A stretch of 64,000 bases of DNA from Symsagittifera roscoffensis (taxonomy: Eukaryota > Xenacoelomorpha > Acoela > Convolutidae). Each line of letters begins with the position of its first letter. Position 1 is the stretch's first letter. Made by a program: the position numbers and the translations under genes. The notes under the pieces are model-generated. The model had not been told where the DNA came from, ran no database searches, and saw only the letters and a list, made by a program, of their open reading frames with translations. Positions 11,907 to 24,950 of this stretch are shown here, in pieces. The DNA lies in NCBI RefSeq assembly GCF_963678635.1, contig NC_087064.1:26640189-26704188 (forward strand). The letters are read 5' to 3'.

Positions 11907-14900
11907 AGCATTTAAAAACTTGTGTTTTTAATGGTGTAAATTTGGTTTAATCTAAATTGATTTGTCCCTTTTTCACATTAAATTGCTGCATCTCAACCTA
12001 TCTAGTTTGGCGTTTAGCTATATTTGGTATTAGATTGTACTTTTCTACTAAAATGATGAAAACTACGCTATTTGACTTCTGATTTTTTTCTACCAAGATT
12101 TGATTGTTGTTGCCAACTTGAGTTGATGACAACTATGGTCACTGAGGATACTTTTTTCACCAAGCTTTGATTATTCTGGTTTTTTTCAGAGATAAAATCA
12201 GTCTTTGGTTGATAGTTTTCTTTTCTGTTTCTTTTACGCCTTCCAAATTGTTTCATACATGAAAAAAGTCGAGAAGCTGAATGAAAAATTAAATTGTAAG
12301 GTTGTAATCTGGTTAAGGTTTTTAAAATCGAAGTTGGAAATAGTTGTGCATGTTTGTTTTAGCTGAGCCTTTAGCTCGGCTACCATGAGGTTTTGTTGCT
12401 TTTCTTAGTTTTAGTGATGAAAACAACGAGATTTGACTTCTGATTTTTTCCACCAAAATCTCTGATTGTTGTGCCCTTATAACTGAAGATTTCTATAGTT
12501 ACCGGAGAAACCACTTATTTCTTTCTCAATTTTGATTCTTTCACTTGTTTTTAGTTTATATTTGTCCGTTTTTTTTTGTGTTTTTCCTTTTTATCTCGAA
12601 AGCTATTCGGCAAAATAAAAAACCTGAAGCATTTAAAAACTTGCGTTTTCAATCGTATAAATTTGGTTTAGTCTAAATTGAATTGTCCCTTTTTCTCATT
12701 AAATTGTTGCATCTCAAGCTGTCTAGCTTAAAGTTTAGCTATACTTGGTATAAGATTGTACTTTTCTACTCAAATGATGAAAACTACTGGTTTTTTTCTA
12801 CCAAGATCCGATTGTTATTGCCAATTTGAGTTGATGGCAACTGAGGTCACTGAGGATACTTTTTTTTTCACCAAGCTCTGATTATTCTGTTTTTTTTCAG
12901 AGATAAATTCAGTCTTTGGTTGATAGTTTTCTTTTCTGTTTCTTTTACGCCTTCCAAATTGTTTTCATACATGAAAAAAAGTCGAGAAGCTGAATAAAAA
13001 ATTAAATGGTAAGGTTTTAATCTGGTTAAGGTTTTTAAAAACGAAGTTGGAAACAATTGTGCATGTTTGTTTTAGCGGAGCCTTTTGCTCGGCTACAATG
13101 AGTTTTTGTTTCGTTTTTTAGTTTTAGTGATGAAAACAACGAGATTTGACTTCTGATTTTTTTCCACCAAGATCTCTGATTGTTGTGCCCTTATAATTGA
13201 TGATTTTTTAGTTACCGGGGAAACCACTTATTTCCTTCTCCAATATTGATTCTTCTACTTGTTTTTAATCTTTTAATTGTCCGTGTTTTTTGTAATGCTT
13301 CTTGTTTTTCCTTTTTATCTCGAAAGTTTTTTGGCAAAATAAAAAACCTGAAGCATTTAAAAACTTGCGTTTTTAATGGTATAAATTGGTTTTATCTGAA
13401 TTAAATTGTCCCTTTTTCACATCAAATTGCTACATCTCAAGCTATCTAGCTTGGTGTTTAGCTGTTTTTGGTATTAGATTGTACTTTTCTACTCAAATGA
13501 TGAAAACTACGCTATTTGACTTCAGATTTTTTTCTACCAAGATCTGATTGTTATTGCCCATTTGAGTTGATGACAACTAAGGTCATTGAGGATACTTTTT
13601 TTTTCACCAAGCTCTGATTATTCTGTTTTTTTTCAGAGATAAATTCAGTCTTTGGTTGATAGTTTTCTTTTCTGTTTCTTTTACGCCTTCCAAATTGTTT
13701 TCATACATGAAAAAAAGTCGAGAAGCTGAATAAAAAATTAAATGGTAAGGTTTTAATCTGGTTAAGGTTTTTAAAAACGAAGTTGGAAACAATTGTGCAT
13801 GTTTGTTTTAGCGGAGCCTTTTGCTCGGCTACAATGAGTTTTTGTTTCGTTTTTTAGTTTTAGTGATGAAAACAACGAGATTTGACTTCTGATTTTTTTC
13901 CACCAAGATCTCTGATTGTTGTGCCCTTATAATTGATGATTTTTTAGTTACCGGGGAAACCACTTATTTCTTTCTCCAATATTGATTCTTCTACTTGTTT
14001 TTAATCTTTTAATTGTCCGTGTTTTTTGTAATGCTTCTTGTTTTTCCTTTTTATCTCGAAAGTTTTTTGGCAAAATAAAAAACCTGAAGCATTTAAAAAC
14101 TTGCGTTTTTAATGGTATAAATTGGTTTTATCTGAATTAAATTGTCCCTTTTTCACATCAAATTGCTACATCTCAAGCTATCTAGCTTGGTGTTTAGCTG
14201 TTTTTGGTATTAGATTGTACTTTTCTACTCAAATGATGAAAACTACGCTATTTGACTTCAGATTTTTTTCTACCAAGATCTGATTGTTATTGCCCATTTG
14301 AGTTGATGACAACTAAGGTCATTGAGGATACTTTTTTTTCCACCAAGCTCTGATTATTCTGTTTTTTTTCACAGATAAAATCTATCTTTGGTTGATAGTT
14401 TTCTTTCCGGTTTCTTTTACGCCTTCCAAATTTTTTTACACATGAAAAAGTCGCAGCTGAATAAAAACTTAAAGTGTAAGGTTTTAATCTGGTTAAGGTT
14501 TTTGAAAACGAAGTTGGAAATAATTGTGCATGTTTGATTTAGCTCAGCCTTTAGCTCGGCTACCATGAGTTTTTGTCGCGTTTCTTAGCTTAAGTGATAA
14601 GAACAACGAGATTTGACTTCTGATTTTTTCCACCAAGATCTTTGATTGTTTTGCCTTTTAACTGATGATATTTTTAGTTTTGGGGGAAACCACTTATTTC
14701 TTTCTCCAATATTGATTCTTCTACTTGTTTTTAAACTTACTTTTGTCCGTGTTTTGTGTAATGCTTCTTATTTTTCCTTTTTATCTCAAAAGTTTATTGG
14801 CAAAATATAAAACCTGAAGCATTTAAAAATTTGCGTTTTTAATGGTATAAATTTGGTTTTATCTGAATTAAATTTTCCTCTTTTCACCTTAAATTGCTGC

Positions 14901-15059
14901 ATCTCAAGCTGTCTAGCTTGGCGTTAAGCTAATTTTGGTATTAGATTTATTTTTCTACTCAAATGATGAAAATTACGCTATTTGACTTCTGATTCTTTTC
15001 TATCAAGATCTGATTGTTATTGCCAATTTGAGTTGAAGACAACTAAGGTCACTGAGGAT

Positions 15060-18000
15060 GCTTTTTTTGACCAAGCTCTGCCTAATCTGTTTTTTTTTCA
15101 GAGATAAAATCAGTCTTTGGTCTATAGTTTTCTTTCCTGTTTTTTTTACGCCTTCCAAATTGTTTTTGTACATGAAAAAAGTCGAGAAGCTGTATAAATT
15201 ATTAAATTGTAAGGTTTTATTCTGGTCAAGTTTTTAAAAACCGAAGTCGGAAATAATTGTGCTTGGTTGTTTCAGCTGACTCTATAGCTCCGCTACCATG
15301 AGTTTTTTTTTTGCATTTCTTAGTTTTAGTGATGAAAACAACGAGGTTTGACTTCTGATTTTTTCCACCAAGATCTCTGATTGTTGTTGTTGTACCCTTA
15401 TAACTGATGATTTTTATAGTTACCGTGGAAACCACTTATTTGCTTCTCCTCTTTCTCCAATGTTGATTCTTCTTGCTTTTAATCCTATATTTGTCCGTGT
15501 TTTTCGTAATGCTTTTGTTTTTCCTTTTTATCTCGAAAGTTTTTTGGCAAAATATAAAACCTGAAGCATTTAAAAACTTGCGTTTTCAATTGTATAAATT
15601 TGGTTTTATCTGAATTAAATTGTCCCTTTTTCACCTTAAATTGCTGCATCTCAAGCTATCTAGCTTGGCGTTAAGCTAATTTTGGTATTAGATTTATTTT
15701 TCTACTCAAATGATGAAAATTACCCTATTTGACTTCTGATTCTTTTCTATCAAGATCTGATTGTTATTGCCAATTTGAGTTGAAGACAACCAAGGTCACT
15801 GAGGATGCTTTTTTTGACCAAGCTCTGCTTAGTCTGTTTTTTTTTCAGAGATAAAATCAGTCTTTGGTCTAAATTTTTCTTTCCTGTTTTTTTACGCCTT
15901 CCAAATTGTTTTTGTACATGAAAAAAGTCGAGAAGCTGAATAAATTATTAAATTGTAAGGTTTTATTCTGGTCAAGTTTTTAAAAACCGAAGTCGGAAAT
16001 AATTGTGCTTGGTTGTTTCAGCTGACTCTAAAGCTCCGCTACCATGAGTTTTTTTTGCATTTCTTAGTTTTAGTGATGAAAACAACGAGGTTTGACTTCT
16101 GATTTTTTCCACCAAGATCTCTGATTGTTGTGCCCTTATAACTGATGATTTTTATAGTTACCGTGGAAACCACTTATTTGCTTCTCCGCTTTCTCCAATG
16201 TTGATTCTTCTTCTTGTTTTTAATCCTATATTTGTCCGTGTTTTTCGTAATGCTTTTGTTTTTCCTTTTTATCTCGAAAGTTTTTTGGCAAAATATAAAA
16301 CCTGAAGCATTTAAAAACTTGCGTTTTCAATTGTATAAATTTGGTTTTATCTGAATTAAATTGTCCCTTTTTCACCTTAAATTGCTGCATCTCAAGCTAT
16401 CTAGCTTGGCGTTTAGCTAATTTTGGTATTAGATTTATTTTTCTACTCAAATGATGAAAATTACCCTATTTGACTTCTGATTCTTTTCTATCAAGATCTG
16501 ATTGTTATTGCCAATTTGAGTTGAAGACAACTAAGGTCACTGAGGATGCTTTTTTTTTACCAAGCTCTGCTTAGTCTGTTTTTTTTCAGAGATAAAATCA
16601 GTCTTTGGTCTAAATTTTTCTTTCCTGTTTTTTTTACGCTTTCCAAATTGTTTTTGTACATGAAAAAAGTCGAGAAGCTGAATAAATTATTAAATTGTAA
16701 GGTTTTATTCTGGTCAAGTTTTTAAAAATCGAAGTCGGAAATAATTGTGCTTGGTTGTTTCAGCTGACTCTATAGCTCCGCTACCATGAGTTTTTTTTTT
16801 GCATTTCTTAGTTTTAGTGATGAAAACAACGAGGTTTGACTTCTGATTTTTTCCACCAAGATCTCTGATTGTTGTGCCCTTATAACTGATGATTTTTATA
16901 GTTACCGTGGAAACCACTTATTTGCTTCTCCTCTTTCTCCAATGTTGATTCTTCTTCTTGCTTTTAATCCTATATTTGTCCGTGTTTTTCGTAATGCTTT
17001 TGTTTTTCCTTTTTATGTCGAAAGTTTTTTGGCAAAATATAAAACCTGAAGCATTTAAAAACTTGCGTTTTCAATTGTATAAATTTGGTTTTATCTGAAT
17101 TAAATTGTCCCTTTTTCACCTTAAATTGCTGCATCTCAAGCTATCTAGCTTGGCGTTTAGCTAATTTTGGTATTAGATTTATTTTTCTACTCAAATGATG
17201 AAAATTACCCTATTTGACTTCTGATTCTTTTCTATCAAGATCTGATTGTTATTGCCAATTTGAGTTGAAGACAACTAAGGTCACTGAGGATGCTTTTTTT
17301 GACCAAGCTCTGCTTAGTCTGTTTTTTTTTCAGAGATAAAATCAGTCTTTGGTCTAAATTTTTCTTTCCTGTTTTTTTTTACGCCTTCCAAATTGTTTTT
17401 ATACATGAAAAAAGTCGAGAAGCTGAATAAATTATTAAATTGTAAGGTTTTATTCTGGTCAAGTTTTTAAAAATCGAAGTCGGAAATAATTGTGCTTGGT
17501 TGTTTCAGCTGACTCTATAGCTCCGCTACCATGAGTTTTTTTTTGCATTTCTTAGTTTTAGTGATGAAAACAACGAGGTTTGACTTCTGATTTTTTCCAC
17601 CAAGATCTCTGATTGTTGTGCCCTTATAACTGATGATTTTTATAGTTACCGTGGAAACCACTTATTTGCTTCTCCTCTTTCTCCAATGTTGATTCTTCTT
17701 CTTGCTTTTAATCCTATATTTGTCCGTGTTTTTCGTAATGCTTTTGTTTTTCCTTTTTATGTCGAAAGTTTTTTGGCAAAATATAAAACCTGAAGCATTT
17801 AAAAACTTGCGTTTTCAATTGTATAAATTTGGTTTTATCTGAATTAAATTGTCCCTTTTTCACCTTAAATTGCTGCATCTCAAGCTATCTAGCTTGGCGT
17901 TTAGCTAATTTTGGTATTAGATTTATTTTTCTACTCAAATGATGAAAATTACCCTATTTGACTTCTGATTCTTTTCTATCAAGATCTGATTGTTATTGCC

Positions 18001-19250
18001 AATTTGAGTTGAAGACAACTAAGGTCACTGAGGATGCTTTTTTTGACCAAGCTCTGCTTAGTCTGTTTTTTTTTCAGAGATAAAATCAGTCTTTGGTCTA
18101 AATTTTTCTTTCCTGTTTTTTTACGCCTTCCAATTTGTTTTTGTACATGAAAAAAGTCGAGAAGCTGAATAAATTATTAAATTGTAAGGTTTTATTCTGG
18201 TCAAGTTTTTAAAAACCGAAGTCGGAAATAATTGTGCTTGGTTGTTTCAGCTGACTCTATAGCTCCGCTACCATGAGTTTTTTTGCATTTCTTAGTTTTG
18301 GTGATGAAAACAACGAGGTTTGACTTCTGATTTTTTCCACCAAGATCTCTGATTGTTGTGCCCTTATAACTGATGATTTTTATAGTTACCGTGGAAACCA
18401 CTTATTTGCTTCTCCTTTTTCTCCAATGTTGATTCTTCTTCTTGCTTTTAATCCTATATTTGTCCGTGTTTTTCGTAATGCTTTTGTTTTTCCTTTTTAT
18501 GTCGAAAGTTTTTTGGCAAAATATAAAACCTGAAGCATTTAAAAACTTGCGTTTTCAATTGTATAATTTTGGTTTTATCTGAATTAAATTGTCCCTTTTT
18601 CACCTTAAATTGCTGCATCTCAAGCTATCTAGCTTGGCGTTTAGCTAATTTTGGTATTAGATTTATTTTTCTACTCAAATGATGAAAATTACCCTATTTG
18701 ACTTCTGATTCTTTTCTATCAAGATCTGATTGTTATTGCCAATTTGAGTTGAAGACAACTAAGGTCACTGAGGATGCTTTTTTTGACCAAGCTCTGCTTA
18801 GTCTGTTTTTTTTCAGAGATAAAATCAGTCTTTGGTCTAAATTTTTCTTTCCTGTTTTTTTACGCCTTCCAAATTGTTTTTGTACATGAAAAAAGTCGAG
18901 AAGCTGAATAAATTATTAAATTGTAAGGTTTTATTCTGGTCAAGTTTTTAAAAACCGAAGTCGGAAATAATTGTGCTTGGTTGTTTCAGCTGACTCTAAA
19001 GCTCTGCTACCATGAGTTTTTTTTGCATTTTGCTTTTCTTAGTTTTAGTGATGAAAACAACGAGGTTTGACTTCTGATTTTTTCCACCAAGATCTCTGAT
19101 TGTTGTGCCCTTATAACTGATGATTTTTATAGTTACCGTGGAAACCACTTATTTGCTTCTCCTCTTTCTTCCAATGTTGATTCTTCTTCTTGCTTTTAAT
19201 CCTATATTTGTCCGTGTTTTTCGTAATGCTTTTGTTTTTCCTTTTTATCT
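15060..19250 (+). repeat. Recently homogenised block of satellite units (738-747 bp)
   Basis: Units with anchors at 15422, 16160, 16904, 17648, 18388 and 19135 share private variants, such as ttaccgtggaaacc, tttggtctaaatttttc, gtcaagtttttaaaaa and cagctgactctatagctcc. They differ from each other mainly in homopolymer length. They form a local subfamily distinct from units at 1-12 kb. Confidence 0.85.
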
Positions 19251-21239
19251 CGAAAGTTTTTTGGCAAAATAAAAAACCTGAAGCCTTTAAAAACTTGCGT
19301 TTTTAATGGTATAAATTTGGTTTTATCTAATTTGAATTGTCCTTTTTGCCTAATAAATTGCTGCATCTCAAGCTGTCTAGCTTGGCGTTAAGTTATATTG
19401 GTATTAGATTGTACTTTTCTACTCAAATGATCGAAACTACGCTATTTGACTTCTGATTTGATTTCTACCAAGATCTGATTGTTATTGCCAATTTGAGTTG
19501 ATAACAACTAAGGTCACTGTAGATACTTTTTTTCACCAAACTCTCATTATTCTGTTTTTAGGAGATAAAATCAATCTTTGGTTGACAGTTTTCTTTTCTG
19601 TTTCTTTTACGCCTTCCAAATTGTTTTTATACATGAAAAAAGTAGAGAAGTTGAATAAAAAATTAAAACGTAAGGTTTTAATCTGGTTAAGGTTTTTGAA
19701 AACGAAGTTGGAAATAATTGTGCATGTTTGATTTAGCTGAGCCTTTAGCTCGGCTATCATGAGTTTTTGTCGCGTTTCTTAGCTTAAGTGATGAGAACAA
19801 CGAGATTTGACTTCTGATTTTTTCCACCAAGATCTTTGATTGTTGTGCCTTTTAACTGATGATATTTTTAGTTCTGGGGGAAACCACTTATTTCTTTCTC
19901 CAATATTGTTTCTTCTACTTGTTTTTAAACTTACTTATGTCCGTGTTTTGTGTAATGCTTCCTATTTTTCCTTTTTATCTCGAAAGTTTATTGGCAAAAT
20001 ATAAAACCTGAAGCATTTAAAAACTTGCGTTTTCAATGGTATAAATTTGGTTTTATCTGAATTAAATTGTCCCTTTTTCACCTTAAATTGCTGCATCTCA
20101 AGCTATCTAGCTTGGCGTTTAGCTAATTTTGGTATTAGATTTGTTTTTCTACTCAAATGATGAAAATTACCCTATTTGACTTCTGATTTGATTTCTACCA
20201 AGATCTGATTGTTATTGCCAATTTGAGTTGATAACAACTAAGGTCACTGTAGATACTTTTTTTCACCAAACTCTCATTATTCTGTTTTTAGGAGATAAAA
20301 TCAGTCTTTGGTTGACAGTTTTCTTTTCTGTTTCTTTTACGCCTTCCAAATTGTTTTTATACATGAAAAAAGTAGAGAAGTTGAATAAAAAATTAAAACG
20401 TAAGGTTTTAACCTGGTTTAGGTTTTTGAAAACGAAGTTGGAAATAATTGTGCATGTTTGATTTAGCTGAGCCTTTAGCTCGGCTATCATGAGTTTTTGT
20501 CGCGTTTCTTAGCTTAAGTGATGAGAACAACGAGGTTTGACTGTTGTGCCCTTATAACTGATGATTTTTATAATTTTATAATTACCGTGGAAACCACTTA
20601 TTTGCTTCTCCTCTTTCTCCAATGTTGATTCTTCTTCTTGCTTTTAATCCTATATTTGTCCGTGTTTTTCGTAATGCTTTTGTTTTTCCTTTTTATCTCG
20701 AAAGTTTTTTGGCAAAATAAAAAACCTGAAGCCTTTAAAAACTTGCGTTTTTAATGGTATAAATTTGGTTTTATCTAAATTGAATTGTCCTTTTTGCCTA
20801 ATAAATTGCTGCATCTCAAGCTGTCTAGCTTGGCGTTAAGTTATACTTGGTATTAGTTTGTACTTTTCTACTCAAATGATCGAAACTACGCTATTTGACT
20901 TCTGATTTGATTTCTACCAAGATCTGATTGTTATTGCCAATTTGAGTTGATAACAACTAAGGTCACTGTAGATACTTTTTTTCACCAAACTCTCATTATT
21001 CTGTTTTTAGGAGATAAAATCAGTCTTTGGTTGACAGTTTTCTTTTCTGTTTCTTTTACGCCTTCCAAATTGTTTTTATACATGAAAAAAGTAGAGAAGT
21101 TGAATAAAAAATTAAAACGTAAGGTTTTAATCTGGTTAAGGTTTTTGAAAACGAAGTTGGAAATAATTGTGCATGTTTGATTTAGCTGAGCCTTTAGCTC
21201 GGCTATCATGAGTTTTTGTCGCGTTTCTTAGCTTAAGTG

Positions 21240-21600
21240 ATGAGAACAACGAGATTTGACTTCTGATTTTTTCCACCAAGATCTCTGATTGTTGTGCCCT
21301 TATAAGTGAAGATTTTTATAGTTACCGGGGAAACCGCTTATTTTTTTCGCCAATATTGATTCTCTTACTTGTTTTTAACTTAATGTTTGTCCGTGTTTTT
21401 GTATTTTTTGTGTATTTCAGCTATATTTGGTGTTAGACTCTACTTTTTTTTCAAATGATGAAAACTAGCTCTTTGACTTCTGATTTTTTTCTACCAAGAT
21501 CTGATTGTTATTGCCAATTTGCTTTGATAACAACTGAAGTCACTGAGGATACTTTTTCTTACCAAGCTCTAATTATTCAGTTTTTTTTTCAGAGATAAAA
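21240..21600 (+). repeat. Mosaic unit carrying left-end satellite variants
   Basis: Bases of about 21,265-21,415 carry the taagtgaagattttta, aaaccgctta and tttttcgccaatattg variants otherwise seen at 2.3-8.2 kb. From 21,416 the sequence jumps across most of a B half to cagctatatttggtgttag, a variant found near 2,620. Both flanks belong to the right-hand subfamily (tcgcgtttcttagcttaag). This suggests exchange over roughly 15-19 kb of the array plus an internal deletion. Confidence 0.75.
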
Positions 21601-24255
21601 TCAGTCTTTGGTCGATAATTTTCTTTCCTGTTTCTTTTACGCCTTACAAATTGTTTTTATACATGAAAAAGTCGAAGCTAAATAAATTATTAAATTGTAA
21701 GGTTTTAATCTGGTCAAGGTTTTAAAAAATGAGGTTGGAAATAATTGTGCTTGGTTGTTTCAGCTGAGCCTTTAGCTCCGCTACCATGAGTTTTTTTTGC
21801 ATTTCTTAGCTTAAGTGATGAGAACAACGAGGTTTGACTTCTGATTTTTTCCACCAAGATCTCTGATTGTTGTGCCCTTATAACTGATGATTTTTATAGT
21901 TACCGTCGAAACCGCTTATTTGCTTCTCCTCTTTCTCCAATGTTGATTGTTCTTCTTGCTTTTAATCCTATATTTGTCCGTGTTTTTCGTAATGCTTTTG
22001 TTTTTCCTTTTTATCTCGAATTTTTTTTGGCAAATAAAAAAATCTGAAGCCTTTAAAAACTTGGGTTTTTAATTGTATAAATTTGGTTTTAAATAAATTG
22101 AATTGTCCTTTTTGCACAATAAATTACTGCATCTCAAGCTGTCTAGCTTGGCGCTCAGCTATATTTGGTTTTAGATTGTACTTTTCTTCTCAAATGATGA
22201 AAGCTACGCTATTTGTTATCAGATTTTTTTTCTATCAAGATCTGATTGTTATTGCCAATTTCAGTTGATGACAATTAAGATCACTGAGGATACTTTTTTT
22301 TCGCCAACTCTGATTATTCTGTTTTTTAGAGATAAAATCAGTCTTTGGTTGATAGTTTTCTCTCCTGTCTTTTACGCCTTCTTTAATCTGGTTAAGGTTT
22401 TTAAAAACGAAGTTGGAAATAATTGTGCTTGTTTGTTTTACCTGATCCTTTAGCTTGGCTACCGTGAGTTTTTGTTGCGTTTCTTAGTTTAAGTGATGAA
22501 AACAACGAGATTTGACTACTGATGTTTTCCACCAAGATCTCTGATTGTTGTGCCCTTATAACTGATGATTTTTATAGTTACCGGGGAAACCACTTATTTC
22601 TTTCTCCAATATTGATTCTTCTACTTGTTTTTAAACTTATTTTTGTCCGTGTTTTGTGTAATGCTTCCTATTTTTCCTTTTTAGTCGAAAGTTTGTTGGC
22701 AAAATATAAAACCTGAAGCATTTAAAAACTTGCGTTTTTAATGGTATAAATTTGGTTTTATCTAAATTGAATTGTCCCTCTTTCACATTAAATTGCTGCA
22801 TCTCAAGCTGTCTAGCTTGGCGTTCAGCTGTATTTGGTATTAGATTGTACTTTTCGACTAAAATGATGAAAACTAGGCTATATGACTTCTGATTTTTTTC
22901 TACCAAGATCTGATTGTTATTGCCAATTTGAGTTGATAACAACTAAGGTCACTGTAGATACTTTTTTTCACCAAGCTTTCATTATTCTGTTTTCAGGAGA
23001 TAAAATCAGTCTATGGTTGACAGTTTTCTTTCCTGTTTCTTTTACGCCTTCCAAATTGTTTTTATACATGAAAAAAGTAGAGAAGTTGAATAAAAAATTA
23101 AATTGTAAGGTTTTAATCTAGTTAAGGTTTTTAAAAACGAAGTTGGAAATAATTGTGCTTGTTTGTTTTACCTGATCCTTTAGCTCGGCTACCATTAGTT
23201 TTTGTTGCGTTTCTTAGTTTTAGTGATGAAAACAAAGTGCTATGACTTCTGATTTTTTCCACCAAAATTTCTGATTGTTGTGCCCATATAACTGAAGATT
23301 TTTATAGTTACCGGAAAAACCACTTATTTCTTTCTCAATTTTGATTCTTTATATTTTTTTCAATTTATGTTTGTCTGTATTTTTTAAAAATTTTTTGTGT
23401 TTTCTTTTTTATCTCGAAAGTTTTTCGGCAAATTAAAAAACCAAAAGCGTTTAAAAACTTGCGTTTTTAATGGTATAAATTTGGTTTTATCTCAGTCGAA
23501 TTGTCCCTTGTTTAACTTTAATTGCAGCAACTCAAACCTTTAGCTGGGCGGTCAGCTACATTTGGTTTTAGGTTGTTTTTCTACTCAAATGATGAAAAGT
23601 ACGCGATTTGACTTCTGATTTTTTTCTACCAAGATCTGATTGTTATTGCCCATTTAAATGGATGACAACTAAGGTCACTGAGGATACTTTTTTTTCACCA
23701 AGCTCTGTGTATTACATATTTTTTCAGAGGTAAAACCAGTCTTTGGTTGTTGGTGGTTGTTGGTTTCTTTCCTATTTTTTTACGCCTTACAACATTTTTT
23801 ATACGAGAAAAAATTCGAGAAACTGAATAAAAAATTAAAATGTAAGGTTTCAATCTGGTTGAAATTTTTAAGAGCGAAGTCAGAACTAATTGAGGATGTT
23901 TGTCTTAGCTGAGCCTTTAGCTCGGCTACCATGTTTTTTTGTTGCGTTTCTTAGTTTTAGTAATGAGAACAACGTGATTCGACTTCTGATTTTTTTCCAA
24001 GATATCTGATTGTTGTGCCCTTTTAACTGATGATTTTTATAATTACCGGGGAAACCACTTGATTCTTTCTCCGACATTGATTATTCTACTAGTTTTTAAT
24101 CTTATTTTTGTCCGTGTTTGTTTGTAATGATTCTTGTTTGTCCTTTTATCTCGAAATTTTTTTTGGCAAATAAAAAACCTGAAGCATTTATAAACTTGCG
24201 TTTTTAGTGGTATAAGTTTGGTTTATCTAAGTTGAAATTTCCCTTTTTCAAGTTA

Positions 24256-24950
24256 ACGGCTGAATCGACAAGGTGATAGACTTATTAGGTTCAGCGTCGA
24301 CTAACATGCCAATGTAAAAGAATGCAGTTTGAAGATTTACTAATTCATATTTTGCTTCCTCGAACTTGAAATTTTGGACTTCCCTCAGCCAAATTTCTAA
24401 GTAGGTAAACGTGACAGATTAGTTCCCCTAAAAATCAACTTTTTTCATTTTTCGAAATAGTTTGAAATCTTAGGATCATTTTGTCTGAAACACGCCCACT
24501 TAAACCAATTATCGCATGCTAATAGGCTCACATGCTAATTGCTAAACCCCCATTCGATCATTGGTTGTCTGATGAGGCTGCATGGGTTTATCTAGTCAGA
24601 CTATGTGGTAAACTTTGATGGAGGGATCTATGATTGATTGTTTGTATCAAGTAACTTCAGGCAATAAGAATTGAGTATTTACACGTCTCAAAGAAATTGC
24701 TAAAATTGGAGAGAAATCCAATAAATTCAGGCTTAAACTTATATTGACGTTATGATGAGTTCAATTTATTTTTGACCAATTAAACTATAGGCACAATTGC
24801 AAAATCAGATTCGGGCATTGGAAAAACCTAAGACTTAAGACTAAGATTTTGAAATAGTGAATTATAAATTAAAAAAATAGTTTATCTGTATGAAATGAAC
24901 AGCAAAGCTGTGCTGCTTTAGCTCATTTTCTGTTAATATTGATTTTCCTT
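24256..24950. other. Non-satellite segment interrupting the array
   Basis: The B half is intact up to ccctttttcaagttaa (ending at 24255) and resumes near 24,955 with ttgctgcatctcaagc, the next step of the same unit. About 700 bp of unrelated sequence is therefore inserted in phase. I see no open reading frame of note, no terminal inverted repeat and no convincing target duplication. The exact right edge is uncertain because of AT-rich sequence. A mobile element insertion is the likeliest origin. Confidence 0.7.

Larger units (their letters stand above)
1..24255 (+). repeat. Satellite array, about 730 bp units made of two related halves (A + B)
   Basis: The same block recurs head to tail. A convenient B-half anchor (ttaccggggaaacc and variants) occurs at about 921, 1290, 1659, 2391, 3113, 3845, 4582, 5299, 6035, 6752, 8148, 8869 and so on to 24045, mostly 713-747 bp apart. 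Each unit has an A half (from gacttctgatttttttctacc, about 366 bp) and a B half (from gacttctgattttttccacc, about 370 bp). The halves share this opening box, an aaaaaacctgaagcattt or gagaagctgaatgaaaaatt stretch in the middle, and a short inverted repeat near the end, so the unit is probably an old dimer. Many minus- and plus-strand reading frames of 60-110 codons recur, but they shift with T-run indels and look like no known protein. The array continues beyond the left edge. Confidence 0.95.

Noticed and set aside
483-21209. Recurrent reading frames of 60-112 codons on both strands of the 730 bp satellite, many starting MQQNLM or MIAELKAQL.
   Set aside because: They recur only because the DNA recurs. 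T-run indels break them in many units, both strands are open in the same place, and the products are low-complexity with no domain I recognise.
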